From contig JAOCZO010000010.1 of the NCBI GenBank assembly GCA_026413255.1, positions 186,001 to 250,000 of the forward strand: 64,000 bases of DNA, read 5' to 3'. The notes under the pieces are model-generated. The model ran no database searches and was not told the DNA's origin. It saw only the letters and a list, made by a program, of their open reading frames with translations. A program made the translations under genes and the position numbers. This document shows positions 12,701-23,620 of the stretch, piece by piece; positions within the stretch are counted from its first letter, which is position 1, and every line of letters starts with the position of its first letter. Source of the DNA: Fereydounia khargensis (Eukaryota; Basidiomycota; Ustilaginomycetes; Urocystidales; Fereydouniaceae).

Positions 12701-13588
12701 AGCCTCTATTGTGTGCTCGCTCTCCCAAGCCACAAAGCAAGGGCCGGCAGCGTATTCAGCCACATGCCCCTTCGGCGGTGCTCCCGTTACCGTACAAAGG
12801 AAGAGCCCGAAGCCGGGACAGATAAACAATCCTCGCATGGTCTTTCGGAAAGAAATTTGAGGGATTGGGCAGGGTCTTGCAGACGACCATCCCGGTCGAA
12901 CCTCGTTGCATGGTCGGCCGTGCTGGGCGAGCATGTAACACACAAGAGATCCTGGCAGAAAAACTTCCGATGTAGCCTGACGACACTCTGACAAAAGCTC
13001 CTTTTCTTCCCGTCAAAAGCGTCTTGGAAGGGTGCCCGCGTGATCAGCAACAGTACATTGCCCTTCCACGAGCTGACACTGACTTGCTCAACACATATCA
13101 GCCCTGCCATGATGTTCCGCCCTGAGCCAAAGAGTTGTTCCGAGGCGCCGCTGCACCTTCGTTTTGTGGAGAGGCAAAGTCACCGGCCGGATCGATCGCG
13201 AGAAAGGGTCCTTCGCATGCACGCGCGCACAAACCGACCTTCCTAAAGGAGACAAGCAGGCTCCATTTTCCCGATTCCCAGCCTCGCCTCTACTTGGCAC
13301 CGCCTTCTTGCCCGCAGATCCATTCACATCGATCTGCATGACAGCTACAGCACTGGCCAGTTGCCGGTGGCCAGGACAAAGCGAGGTTCCCACAGTATTC
13401 ATCGACGATCACAACGGAATCGGGTCAATACGGCAACGACCAGGTTGGTGTGAATTGATCTTGCTCAACGTACAGATCCCTGAGATCGGGTCCCAATGGA
13501 CGACTGGGAGGTACCGTAGATGAAGACTAGCTACCATAATCTGACGAGCGACCGCGGAGTGTCACTGGGAGAGCGAAGAAAGTTCCCC
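9714..13588. other. Gene-poor 3.9 kb intergenic region
   Basis: No supported gene. The longest frames (minus 11529-12260 and 12338-12994) have no recognisable family, low-quality composition and no splice-extended conservation. The part next to the Reg1-like gene (about 9750-11500) is purine-rich on the plus strand, hence C/T-rich on the coding strand of that gene, and could be a long leader or promoter. TACTGTA heptamers occur at 11594-11600 and 11745-11751. A non-coding transcript cannot be excluded from sequence alone. Confidence 0.4.
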
Positions 13589-14912
13589 TTATAATACTTT
13601 CTTGCCAGCCTTAGCCATCGCCAGCTCTTGTTGGAGTCGAATGATCTGGAGCTCCTTCTCAGCTAGCTTGCCCCTCCAGTATTCGACTTGAAGCCGAATC
13701 TGCTTGCGCAAGTCCTGAAGCGCGAATTCAGCAACGTCAACGTTGCGATCCAGCGCTCCACCGAGACTCGGGGCTTGACGTTGACCTTCATCTTCATCCT
13801 CAAGCCATGGCTCTGGCGTGGTGTCTTGGGCGTCCGAGAACGTAGAAGCAGACCGGTCAGATCGCATACCGTCAAGTCGGGATCGCTTGAACGCCCTATC
13901 TGGCATGGGTGAGCTGTGCGCATGGACTCGAGCATTGGGGCGCCAAGCTCGATGCAAGGTAGTGGTGCCTCTGTCGATGTCGCCTTCGCTCCGTACCACT
14001 CGGTGCCTGTGTCGAGTCCGCGGAACATGGCGCGAGCTTGATATGCGAGAAGGACCGACCAATTCTGTGAGAATTTTGAACGCGGTTGAAGACCTCTTCC
14101 GATGTGGATGAGCTGGCCTTGTCTCATCAGTAGCTCGTACACGATGCGCTTGATTCTCAAAGATGTCAAGGTAGGAAGGCTGGCTGCCAGCGGCGGAAGG
14201 ATTTTCTTGCGGCTCAACGGAATCGTATTGATCTGCAAGCTCAAGAAGGCTCGGAGTCAAGCCGGGCTGAAAGACGAGATCATCCAGGTCTGCTGAATCG
14301 CCATATGCTCCTTGATCACCTGAGCCAGTATGCTGATTCTCCAGAGTCGGAATGTAATCGAATCCTTGCTGCTGTTCGCTTTGCTGCGCCTGCTGAGCGT
14401 GCTGCTCTACCTCTGTGGCAACGAGGTTGAGAAGTTCGTCTGCATCACGTCACGGATCGGGGATCAAAAGATTGTATTGTTAGTACAATTACTTTAGCAT
14501 TTCACATTGATTCCGTGAGAGCGTCATTCAGGAAGAGGGGTAGCGCACCATCAATGCGGTCATCCAGTCCAAACTCGTCAGAGTCGTCCGCCTGCCCTTG
14601 CACACTGTTTCCTTCAACTCGATTGTTGTAACCTGGCGCTGATCCGAAACATGGAGAAGCTGCTGTCGGATCAACTTTGATAAGTGTTGCTGGAGCTGTT
14701 GCCAGATGCCCAGTGCGAACAAGCGGCAGTTTGGGATATTTGTGGTAGTGCACCCGTGGCGCTTTGACCGTAGGGATAGGATGCGTGTGCTGCTCTGGAG
14801 GTGTTGGGAAGCTATCGACGGGCGAAGAGTGCAGGGACATATTCCCTGATGCTGCTGCAGTTGAGATTCGAGTGCCTCCTGCCTCAACTTGTCCAGAAGG
14901 CGCGATTCTCAT
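13589..14912 (-). CDS. Unrecognised protein with C-terminal coiled coil
   Basis: Two exons on the minus strand, 14912-14549 and 14439-13589, with a 109-nt intron, would give about 404 residues. The splice join reads DDRIDDELLNLVATEVEQHA in frame, and the second exon stays open back to the acceptor, which supports it. The N-terminal half is rich in Pro, Ser, Thr and Gln. The middle is basic (runs of RKR, RHRHR). The last 45 residues, beginning AEFALQDLRKQIRLQVEY, form a convincing amphipathic coiled coil rich in Leu, Gln and Lys. I do not recognise a family. The coiled coil could mediate dimerisation or assembly into a complex. Start codon 14912 is the only in-frame ATG seen; a further upstream exon is possible. 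Confidence 0.6.
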
Positions 14913-15121
14913 GTCGGTTCGTCTCCATGAGAATGGGATCGAGAGGAAGTGTGACCCGTGATGTGCGAAGAAAAGCTAGAGACTTTGCCATATGATTAGC
15001 TTGATATGTACTACTGTATGTGGCTACGGGATATGGTAACGACGGATAGGAGAAAGATGTGGGAGAACGGACGTAAGCGCGGCGACAGGAGTATGTGTGA
15101 TACTCATGGCGATGCGGCTGC

Positions 15122-15625
15122 TTAGGTCTGGCTTCCGCTCTGAGGTGTCACCCGCTCCCGCTCAGGAGTGTCGCCACTAGCCAGTCTAGGTTGGTGTGCT
15201 TGCTGCTCAGAGTCGGCTGAGCCGCGACTGAGCCTGTGATTGCGCAGCTCCTGTCTAGTGAGTTTAGCTTGGCTTGTCCCAAGAGGGTTGCTAGCAACTC
15301 CAAGATGTGTGGCGAGGCTCTCCGCATTGGCGTTCTGCTCCGCACGTGGGTCCAATTCCGCCCAAAGGCTTCTCGTCTAGCAGCAGCAGCAGACACAGCC
15401 ATTGCCACAGCCAAAGCGAGTGAGGCACTTGAGACGTCTCCAATACCCTGGCCGAACGTCATAGCCCGCCCCGAGGCGTTGAATTGGGTGAGATCCGTCT
15501 GTGCGTGTTTCGTTTGCCTCTGGTCCAGCACCCTGTGCCGTAAATCACAAGAGCACACGCGTCGAAGTCGAGGCTCGAAGCCTAATTCTTCTTGGAACTG
15601 CTTCCGGTCCCGTCGACGGGGCTGA
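15122..15625 (-). CDS. Possible small hypothetical gene, structure unresolved
   Basis: Two minus-strand frames look partly protein-like. One begins near 15625 after a possible acceptor (ggggctcag) with RDRKQFQEELGFEPRLRR and continues through an Ala/Val-rich segment. The other ends at 15122 and contains LWAELDPRAEQNANAES followed by a polar tail. They could be joined by an intron, for example a GTGTGC donor near 15565 to the CTAG near 15380, but I could not settle a model or find a start codon; a first exon upstream of the poly-A tract at 15672-15692 would be needed. No family is recognised. This may be a real short gene divergent from the CID gene at 16129, or simply open non-coding sequence. 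Confidence 0.28.
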
Positions 15626-15671
15626 GCCCCCGCGAAATGAAAAATGAATCAAAACACACGAGAAGCAACGC

Positions 15672-15692
15672 AAAAAAAAAAAAAAAAAAAAA
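15672..15692. repeat. Poly(A) tract, 21 nt
   Basis: An uninterrupted run of 21 A on the plus strand, upstream of the CID gene. No target-site duplication or retroelement body is visible next to it. Confidence 0.9.
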
Positions 15693-16128
15693 GATCCATT
15701 CAACCTGCTGAGTCGGGCTGGTCAATCACCAGCAACAGCAACAGTGAGTGACCTTCGCCTGGAAGTCACACTTTTAGGCTTTCTCGACCTCAGACTACAG
15801 CCAGCAAGCAGCGTCTTGGCTACCATCCAGCAGCACTCACACGCACACAGCGACTGTTAGGCTACCTGACACTGAGGGAGTCGGAAGCCCCTGGCCAACT
15901 TTCGACAGGCACTGCATCTCTTGCTTTCACCACCAACAGAACGGCAGCATCAGCACCAGGGGACATTCCGGCTTCCTAGGAGAACCGGCAACACACATAT
16001 CCTTGCCTCACACGTTAACAGTCTCTCTCATTCAGCAGACAACCTCAATTTGGCTCAGATATTGGCGACCCGATCGGTACAGCGCCATCACACTTCGAGC
16101 TTGAGGATCGGAAAGTAGGCGACCAATC

Positions 16129-17822
16129 ATGGCTGAGCTCGAGGTGAGTCCAGAGGAGCCCAACTGCGCGGTATTGCCCAGAATCCATGGACGCTGATAC
16201 AATCTTTCCCGCCCACACTGTTCTTGTCTCGCAGGACTTTCTCAAACTCCTCCAGGAGATTGTCTCTGGTAACAAGCTCTCCTCTTCTCGAGTCGAAAAG
16301 GTCAAGCAAGCTGCGGTCAAGTGCTTTTACGTAAGTCTTCCCCCGTCAGCAAACCCCCTTTCCTGCGCCAACAGAAGCTGATTTAATCCATCCGGGTTGG
16401 CGAACCTGGGCGGTGTAGGATGCGACACCGGTGGCCAAGGCGATACTCAGGCAGCACACGCGGGCGTCATCAAGTACAAAGGTGTCCTCTCTGTATCTCT
16501 TTGATGCGATAGCAAGACATGCCAAGGACATTGTCAAGAAGAATGGTGTTGGATTCGATGCTAATGACGCCCGAGCGCCAGCGGGGAGCGATGCTATCGA
16601 TGGAACAGTCGAGGCTCTCATCTCGGGAGCGTCCAACTTTCTCGCCGCTGCGTCCGAGGTGGCCAGCGAGCTGGCCCTCGACACGGTCAAGAGTGTCAGC
16701 CGGGAACAACAGGTGAGTGTCGGCACCCACCCAAGCTTCTTTCTACTTCATCGCCGTGCCGCCGCCCTAGCTGCACGGGCGGCAGGCAGGTATTCATGGA
16801 CCATGTTGATACACACTACCGCATGGCCGGTGCTGCAATCGAAAAAACAAACATCCATACAATGCTCGCGAGACTAGGCAGGGACTGATTCGAAGCCCTC
16901 GGCGCGTGCTCTCTCCTTCTTTCTCTCTGCGTACTAGGAAAAGGTCAAGAAGGTGGTCGACATTTGGTACAAGGCCGCCACCTTTGATGCGCGGTTGCTC
17001 AAAGACCTGCAGCGAGACGTTGCGAAGGCGTCATCAGGCTCGTCAAGTCGGAGCTCGATAGGTAGGTCGCCGTTTGTCCTGCGCCGCGACATGGAGTCAG
17101 AAGAGTATTGCTAACCAGTGATGACAGTACGGAGCACGACACCGCCCACAGATCCGCGTCTTGCCAAACGCCGGCCAGCATATCCGTACGCCGACGAGGC
17201 GGACGTGGCACCGACACCTGCACCTGCGCCCGCAGCCGCAGCTGCAGCCGCACCAGGGTTACCAGCCAGCGTTCTCGCCCTCCTCGGCGGCAATCAGAGT
17301 ACGGCGTGAGTACCAAAGCCGCCCACCTGATCTTGCTGCCGCTGACTGCGACTGATACTCACGCCATTCAACAGATCACAACCAACGGCAGCAGCCCCTC
17401 CGACCGCACCAGCACCTTCTGGATTGCCTTCCTTTGACCTTACACAGCTAACCGCACTCCAACAGCTCACATCTGGCGGTGTCGCAAGTGGCGGTCCACC
17501 ACCACCCGGGCCACCGCCACCTGCGCCAGCACCAGCACCAGCCTCGGTATTGAGACGATCCCAAAGTCCACCGCGTCCCGTACAATCGCGATACGAAGAG
17601 CGCAAGCCGCCGCCGCCGCCGCCGCCGTCGCAGCCCTCAGCCCCGGCCCTAGCGAGGGGCTTTGACATGTCGACATTCGACCCGACCGACGCAGGGTGCT
17701 GGGAGCAGCTCGGGGCCCTCTGGCAAAGCATGTACGGGTATCTTCCGGCCAACCAGGAACTCATGTTTGCCGTCATGTCTGGCATGTTTCCGCCGCCCCA
17801 TGTGCCCGAGAATGTACAGTAG
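16129..17822 (+). CDS. CID (RPR) domain protein, RNA polymerase II CTD-binding
   Basis: Six exons: 16129-16143, 16235-16330, 16419-16712, 16938-17061, 17128-17305 and 17375-17822. All introns are GT-AG, 66-225 nt, and together they encode about 384 residues. Exon 1 holds only MAELE. Residues about 6-150 form a CTD-interacting domain: DFLKLLQEIVSGNKLSSSRV, then STKVSSLYLFDAIARHAKDI, ending with the helix VVDIWYKAATFDARLLKDL. The family (Nrd1/Seb1, Pcf11, Rtt103, SCAF4/8) reads the phosphorylated CTD heptad during 3'-end formation and termination. The middle carries Ala/Pro repeats and a run of eight prolines. The tail WEQLGALWQSMYGYLPANQE looks ordered. Unlike Nrd1/Seb1 no RRM is present, so which member it replaces is unclear. 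Its stop lies 59 bases from the convergent TAH18 stop. Confidence 0.85.
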
Positions 17823-17881
17823 GACGAGCGCGAGGGATGAGATGCAATGTACGATTAACAGATTGACTTGTCTATATATGA

Positions 17882-19815
17882 TCAGGACCAACACTCTTCT
17901 TGCCAGCGCCTCCGTGACTCCATGGCAGAGAGGAAGCGTTCTGCCTGGTCTGCGTCCATGTCGCCATGGGTGATGCAGGCAAATTTGACGGCGTTCCTCA
18001 CGCCTTCTGGCATTTTTCCAGACGATCTGTGTGTATCAAGGACGGTGTGTGAGCAGGCAAGCAAGCAAGCAAGGAGGTACACATGGTCATGAGGATGACA
18101 AAAGATCTCGGCACTTACCCGCATACGTAGACGTATCCACCCTGTCTACCGATGATATCCCATACCTGCGCGGCATGCTCACGTATCCGGTCCTGAACGT
18201 ATACTTTCTCTGCGTCTCTGCTGGCAGCCAGGACGACCTGGGTTTTGTCGTCGGCGGGGTGTTCCCATTCGTCGCGGAAGAGAAAGTCCTTGTCCTTGTA
18301 TCGGCACCCGAGGAATGCGAGACACTTGCCCGGGTGTGTGTGGGCGATGGCACGGAGGGGTGCGACGCCTGTTCCAGGCCCGACGAGGATGATGGGTGCC
18401 TCGGGAGAAGCGGGCATGGTGAGTGTGCCGCGCGTGATGCGGACGGGGATGCGTGTGCTGGGACCGGGAGGCAGTCGGGCCATCCAGGCCGTACAGACGC
18501 CGCGACGAGGGTCACGCAGTCTGGTGCGGTACTCTACGATGGCGACAGCGAGTTGGATGCGATGCGGATGGGGCTTTGACGCAATGCTGAACTGTCTGGG
18601 GCGTAGGGTGGGGAAGACGTCGCACACGCGGTCCGGGGGGATGGAGACGTCTCTGAACTCGTACAGGACTTCTGCGATGGTCCTGCGGACGCGCTGGGCG
18701 TACTCGTGCATCTCTTCTGCGCCGTCGCCGGGCTGGCAGAACTCGTCTAGCTTTTCGCGCTCCATGGTTCCGGGGGGTGTGAAGAGGCGGATGGCGTCGA
18801 AGAACGAGCGGCGGGGTACGGAGAAGGGGTCGAGGTGGCGAGTGAGCAGGGTGCGCAGGGTGGTTACTCGTCCGAGAGGCAGGCCGGATCCGGAGGCGAG
18901 GCAGGGTGAGAGGCGGAGCGGGCGGTCGGCGACGCTGTCCCAGCCCAGACGGGCGAGGAGGCGGGCGACGTCGGCGGGCGCGTTTTCCGGGCGCAGCGAG
19001 GCCACGTCGCCTGGTGCGTAGTGGAAGGGCGACGAGGGCGGCTCGGGACGCAGGGTGAGTAGGCGCACATCCTGCCAGTGCGACGGGTGCGTCATGCGGT
19101 CGTTGGTCTCGAGCGTGGCCCACTGCCACCCGGGTTCTAGCACCTGCTCGCCAGGCTGCGCGGGCTCGGGCTCGGGCTCGGGCTCGGGGTGGTTGAGGAA
19201 CTGGACGCGCACGCTGGGGTCGAGCATCTCGTCGTCCGGGATGGCCTTGACGCCGTCTGGCATGGGCAGGGCTGCCCAGAACGCCTCGAGCCACGGCAGG
19301 AGTGTGCCCTCTACGCCGAGGTAGTGCTGGTCGTCCGCCTCGCCGTGCTCTAGGATCTCAGACGCGCCGAGCGCCGCGAGCCGCCGTCTGAGCTTGCGCG
19401 CGGGCCAGTTGAAGCGCGGGTAGCTGCTGTCGCCGAGGCCAAAGACGGCGAAGCGCGTGTCGGCCAGCACGTCGGCCGGCAGCCCGTCGCGCAGCAGGAA
19501 GCGCCAGAACGCCTCGGCACTCGCCGGGAAGTCGCCCTGCCCCGCCGTGGCAACCACGAACAGCACCCGCTCCTCGTAGATCAGATCCGCCGCATCGTAC
19601 TCGTCCATACTCGCCAGCGTCACCCGCAGCCGCCGCCGCAGCGCCGTCCGTGAAATCGTGTACGCCACATCCGCTGCCGTACCCGTCTCGCTGCCATACA
19701 GGATCGTAAGCTGCCCCGCATCTCCTTCTGCTTCTGCTTCTGCATCCACACAAGATCGTGTGTCCGATACCTGCAGACTCGATAGCGCTCCGTCGAGCGT
19801 CGTGTCCACCGTCAT
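17882..19815 (-). CDS. TAH18: NADPH-dependent diflavin oxidoreductase 1 (Tah18/Ndor1)
   Basis: Two exons on the minus strand, 19815-18119 and 18026-17882, with a 92-nt intron, give about 613 residues; yeast Tah18 is 623. The FMN-binding flavodoxin domain opens with LTILYGSETGTAADVA (about residue 40) and contains VFGLGDSSYPRFN. The FAD module has the RQFSIAS motif near 400. The NADPH module has GPGTGVAPLRA near 478 and ends YVCGSSGKMPEGVRNAV, restored by the intron join. The enzyme passes NADPH electrons to Dre2/anamorsin in cytosolic iron-sulfur cluster assembly. A Pro-Glu repeat (PEPEPEPEP) forms the linker after the FMN domain. I chose the internal Met at 19815 because it precedes the flavodoxin fold closely; an in-frame Met at 19965 would add 50 poorly conserved-looking residues. 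Confidence 0.93.
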
Positions 19816-20211
19816 GCTGCAAAGGCTGAATCGGTGTGCGTGTACTGGTATGTGGTCGTGGTGGATATGAGTCACAGCTCTGGCTGTGCTGTTGCAGTTT
19901 TTCCAAGACGCGTTTCCCGCTTCTTGCTGCATTACAGTACTTACGGTAACGTGAAGCGCTCTCACACTGCTTTATCAGATGTGGAGAACGGACGAACGAC
20001 GAGCGCAAACCCACCCCCACCTTAGGTAATCAACCACCCGCGTCTTATTAGTACCTTTCGCGCCACACACACACACACACACAAAAGTCAATCACTCTCT
20101 CGAGAATGACAATACTGTAGCAACGATATTCCAATGCTAAAACAAATGATGAATGACGCGGAAACGAGTCCTCAACAAGATGGACAGGGTTACGCGGTAA
20201 ACAGATTACAA
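19816..20211. other. Intergenic region with a (CA)n microsatellite
   Basis: 396 bases between two minus-strand genes. Contains a (CA)10 run at about 20064-20083 and a TACTGTA heptamer at 20113-20119. The TAH18 promoter and the 3' region of the DEP1-like gene are expected here. Confidence 0.5.
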
Positions 20212-23200
20212 TCATCGGCCATAGCCAGACGAGCCTGAAGCCCCAGTCGCAGCCGTGGCGAATGGTGGCGCTGGCCCAACCTCGCCGTTTGCTGCCGCCG
20301 CCGCTGCTGCCGCTGCCGCTGCCGCTGCGGCTGCTGCTGCCTTCTTTCCGCCTCTTGCGCCGCCTCTCCCGCGCGACGCCTTTTCTTCTCGCTCCTTGCG
20401 TCGCGGCGTTGGTGAGGGCGGGATGACCTGTTGTGCCTGTGCAAAGTGCGGTGGGTATCCGTACATCTCTGGTGGATAGGCCGAGTCCATCATCTCTGGT
20501 GGCAGCATCCGCTGCATGTGCGCAGCGTGCTCCATCTCTGCTGCTGCTGCCGCCGCATACGGGTCCATGCCCATCCCTGGTCCTGGCTGCCGCATCATCG
20601 CTCCGGGCGGTGGTGGTGCAATCCGCATGCCTGCAACACCAAAAGCTGCAGGTGGCAGGCCCATCTGCGCCGCGGCCGCCGCCTCCGGCCCGTACATGGC
20701 GTACAGCTCCTGCTGCTGCGCCGCGTGGTGCTGTTGCTGGTGGTGCAGCTCAGCGGCAAGGTACGGATCATAGATCGCTGCCCCCGGAAATCCCGCAGGC
20801 CGGATCCCCATACGTTCCATGTCCGCCCATACATCTGGCTCGGCAAGCCCTCGCAGGTCTGGATACGCAACAAACTCGTTCGCCGCCTCAGTCTCCTGCG
20901 CCACCGTCCGCCGCTTGGCCGCCGCCTTGCGCTTTCGTGATGGCCCCGTTCGCTCCTCCTCCTCTGTCCCGGCCGGGTTGAGCTGCAGTGGTGCGTGCGT
21001 CCGATCCGGGTTGCGCACCAGTTCTGTCTCAAATATCTGGTGCCGGCGCACTGTACGCGCACAAGAATACCGTAAAACAAGTCAGTGACTGTCGCTTGGC
21101 AAACAAGTTCGTCTTCCATACGTGTGGCTCAGACATGCTTACCAGGTCGGGGAGCATCGAGGCAACGCTTTTCTCGATCTAGTCGGCGACGCTTGCGGCT
21201 GAGATCATCCATCATGTCTCTCCGCAGACCAGTGCAATTTGTCTGTTCAAGGTGGAAAGTGTCAGTGAATGCTTCTCCTTCTCTTTCTGCGCACGCTGTG
21301 AGATCCAGCGCCACTTACCCTCCATACACTCCAGGCTGCCGCCTCCTCAGCCTTGGCGACGCGTTCGTATTGCGCTTCTTGCTGCTCGAACCACATTTCG
21401 ACGAGTTTCATCCGCCTCTGCCGGCGAATTTCAATCGCATTCGTCAGGTGTTTGAGCTCGGGATGTGTTCCTGCATGCAACGTTCAAGTCAGATCCTATC
21501 CGCTCGCACGCTCACAAAGTGAAATCACGTGTAAACTCACCGTCTGCAATCATCTGCCCCTCTTTGGAAATCTCCTCAAGTCGCTCAACGTAGAGCCGGT
21601 CACGCAGCATAGCAAAGCCAATCTCAATCTTCGTCAGCGCTTCCATCGCCTCCTGTCGGCGGATGGCCGCCTCATCTGTGGACGTATCATCATCATGCTC
21701 GGCCGCCTCGGGGGCTGGGGTGCCCACTGCTGTTTCGAGCTGTTCTCCGGCTTCGGCGTCGCCATGCTCGCCAGAAGCACCTTCTTCGGCTTCACCGTCT
21801 GCCTTGGCCTCCCCCTCGTCTTCCTCGTCTTCCTCCTCCTTGGCCTGTTCGTCAATGGGAGAGCCCGCACGGGAGGTGGACGGTGTCCCCGCCACACTCT
21901 CAATCAGCGGTTCGGGCTCGAGCAGGCTGGTTGCACCACCCGTGGCAGCTGCTCGCTTCTTCATGGTGGCAATCATGTCGAGCTCCTTCTTGCGTTCTTC
22001 AGAGTCCTCTTCGTCAGCAGCCTCGCCATCTTCGTGCGGCAGTCTGCCCTCCTCTCCCTCCTCTTCTGGCTCGGGGGTAGTGTCAGAGCTGAGTGAGTCT
22101 TCGTGCTCGCCCTCTTCGCGAAGCTGGTCAACGCGTGCCTTCTTGCGTGGTGGGCCATCGGGTTGCTCGGCTTCGCTGGCGTGCGCATCCTCGTCCTCGT
22201 CGTCCTCCTCTTCGTCCTCCTCTTCGCCTTCGCCGTCCTCATCCCCTTCCTCTTCGCCATCTGCGTCGCGCTCAGTCTGTGCTGCACCTGCAGCTAGGGC
22301 AACTAGACCCTCGAGGCCGTCGGCGGCCTGGGCAGCAGCATCAGAGGGGGCCGGTGCGCCGGTGAGGGCAGCAAGAGCTTCGGCTGCGGCGTCTTCGTCG
22401 TCCTCTTCCGCCTCGTCGTCGTCGTCATCTTCGTCATCATCGTGGTGGGCAGCTGCATGAGCGGATCCCTTGCGGCGGTTGAGACGGCCAGAGTGACGCT
22501 CCTCATCCCCATCCTGTTGAAAGTTCTCTTCCTCATCGTCCTCTTCATCGTCATCGTCTTGATCGTCATCTTCGTCATCGCCTTCCTCGTCAGATGCTCG
22601 GACTTGCTTGCTGGTTGCTGGTTGCTGGGCCTCCTGATCTGAGCCTAAGTCGTCATCCGAGAGAGAGGAGCCGTCTTCGCCTTCCTCGGGCTCCTCTTCG
22701 TCTTCATCCTCTCCATCCTCTTCATCGTCATCTGGCTCGTCAGTCAGGTCGCTTTCACCACTGAACTCGTCGGCGGTATATGCGCCTGCTTTCTGGGGAG
22801 AGCTGTTGACGGAGGCCAGCTCCTGGGTAGAGGCGATGGTGACGTCTTGGGATGCTAGTGGCTCTGGGGCATCCATGGACACGTCGGCCATGTCGGCGTC
22901 CTGAGGTGGCGGGTCAGCGTGGTTGGGCTGGGCTACAGCGTCGAGATGGCTGGGTTGGCCGGTTATGGCAGGGTCCATGATGACGTCGTCGGCGTCGGCG
23001 TCAGCGTCCGCTTCGTCGTCGTCAAAAGGGAGGGGCTCGGTCTCTGCGTCCGAACTGCGGTCGTATTCGCGGAGGTTGACTGACCGGCGGCTGGAGGTGG
23101 ACTTGGCAGGAGACACCGGAGAACGGGGAGCAGGCGGATTGGTGGTGTTGGTAGCCGAAGGAGCAGCAGCAGCAGCAGCAGCAGCGGTGTCTTCAGAGGC

Positions 23201-23224
23201 AGCCGCTGCTGAGCTTGAAGGCAT
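20212..23224 (-). CDS. Dep1/Sds3-like subunit of an Rpd3L-type histone deacetylase complex
   Basis: Four exons on the minus strand: 23224-21541, 21470-21319, 21242-21143 and 21050-20212. The introns are 70, 76 and 92 nt, and the product is about 924 residues. Residues 1-520 are extremely acidic, with long Asp/Glu runs and Ser patches. The conserved core straddles intron 1: ALTKIEIGFAMLRDRLYVER, GTHPELKHLTNAIEIRRQRR and LVEMWFEQQEAQYERV, followed by ETELVRN. This matches the Sds3-like fold of Dep1, which scaffolds the Rpd3 deacetylase with Sin3 for transcriptional repression. The C-terminal exon adds a His/Gln run, Met/Pro-rich stretches and a polyalanine tract (about 14 Ala) not typical of yeast Dep1 (about 400 residues). 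Nuclear location is inferred. The polar repeats are low complexity and probably vary between strains. Confidence 0.85.
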
Positions 23225-23589
23225 GGCTAGGGCCGCGTTTGCTCCTGTTCAGACTGCTCGTGGTGGCCGAGCGAGAATGGGCCAGGAAGCAGGGACAAAG
23301 AGGAGAGGAGAAGGGGAAGGCGTGAGCGGCAGGGCGAGCGGAACAAGGGAGTAGCGCGTGGGAGAGGGTTGATGGTGGGTGGATGGTTTGTTGGGGTTGG
23401 GAGGGCTGAGTCGACAGCAGGCGCTGGATGTCCGCGGTTACGCCGAGAAGAAAGGAAAGCCTGTGAGCTGGGCTGGGCTGGACTGAGCTGAGCTTGGCTG
23501 CGGAGCGTCGCGGATCACCCGATGGGGAGCGGAACAAGCTCGGGGAAGGGAAAGGAAGAGGTGAGCGGGGAGCGGAGCTGGGTTCCGGG

Positions 23590-23620
<31 letters not shown>

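Noticed and set aside
12885-12925. GAGGTTCGACC on the minus strand as a tRNA T-arm
   Set aside because: The flanking five bases do not pair as a T-stem and no acceptor stem or anticodon arm could be built around it.
12338-12994. 218-residue minus-strand frame
   Set aside because: Random-looking composition and overlap with other equally open frames.
15672-15692. Poly(A) run as the tail of a retroposed copy
   Set aside because: No retroelement or processed-gene body precedes it and no flanking direct repeats were seen.
19816-19965. N-terminal extension of TAH18 to the upstream Met
   Set aside because: In frame and possible, but the added 50 residues are Ser/His/Thr-rich and unlike the family, which starts close to the flavodoxin fold; the internal Met was preferred.
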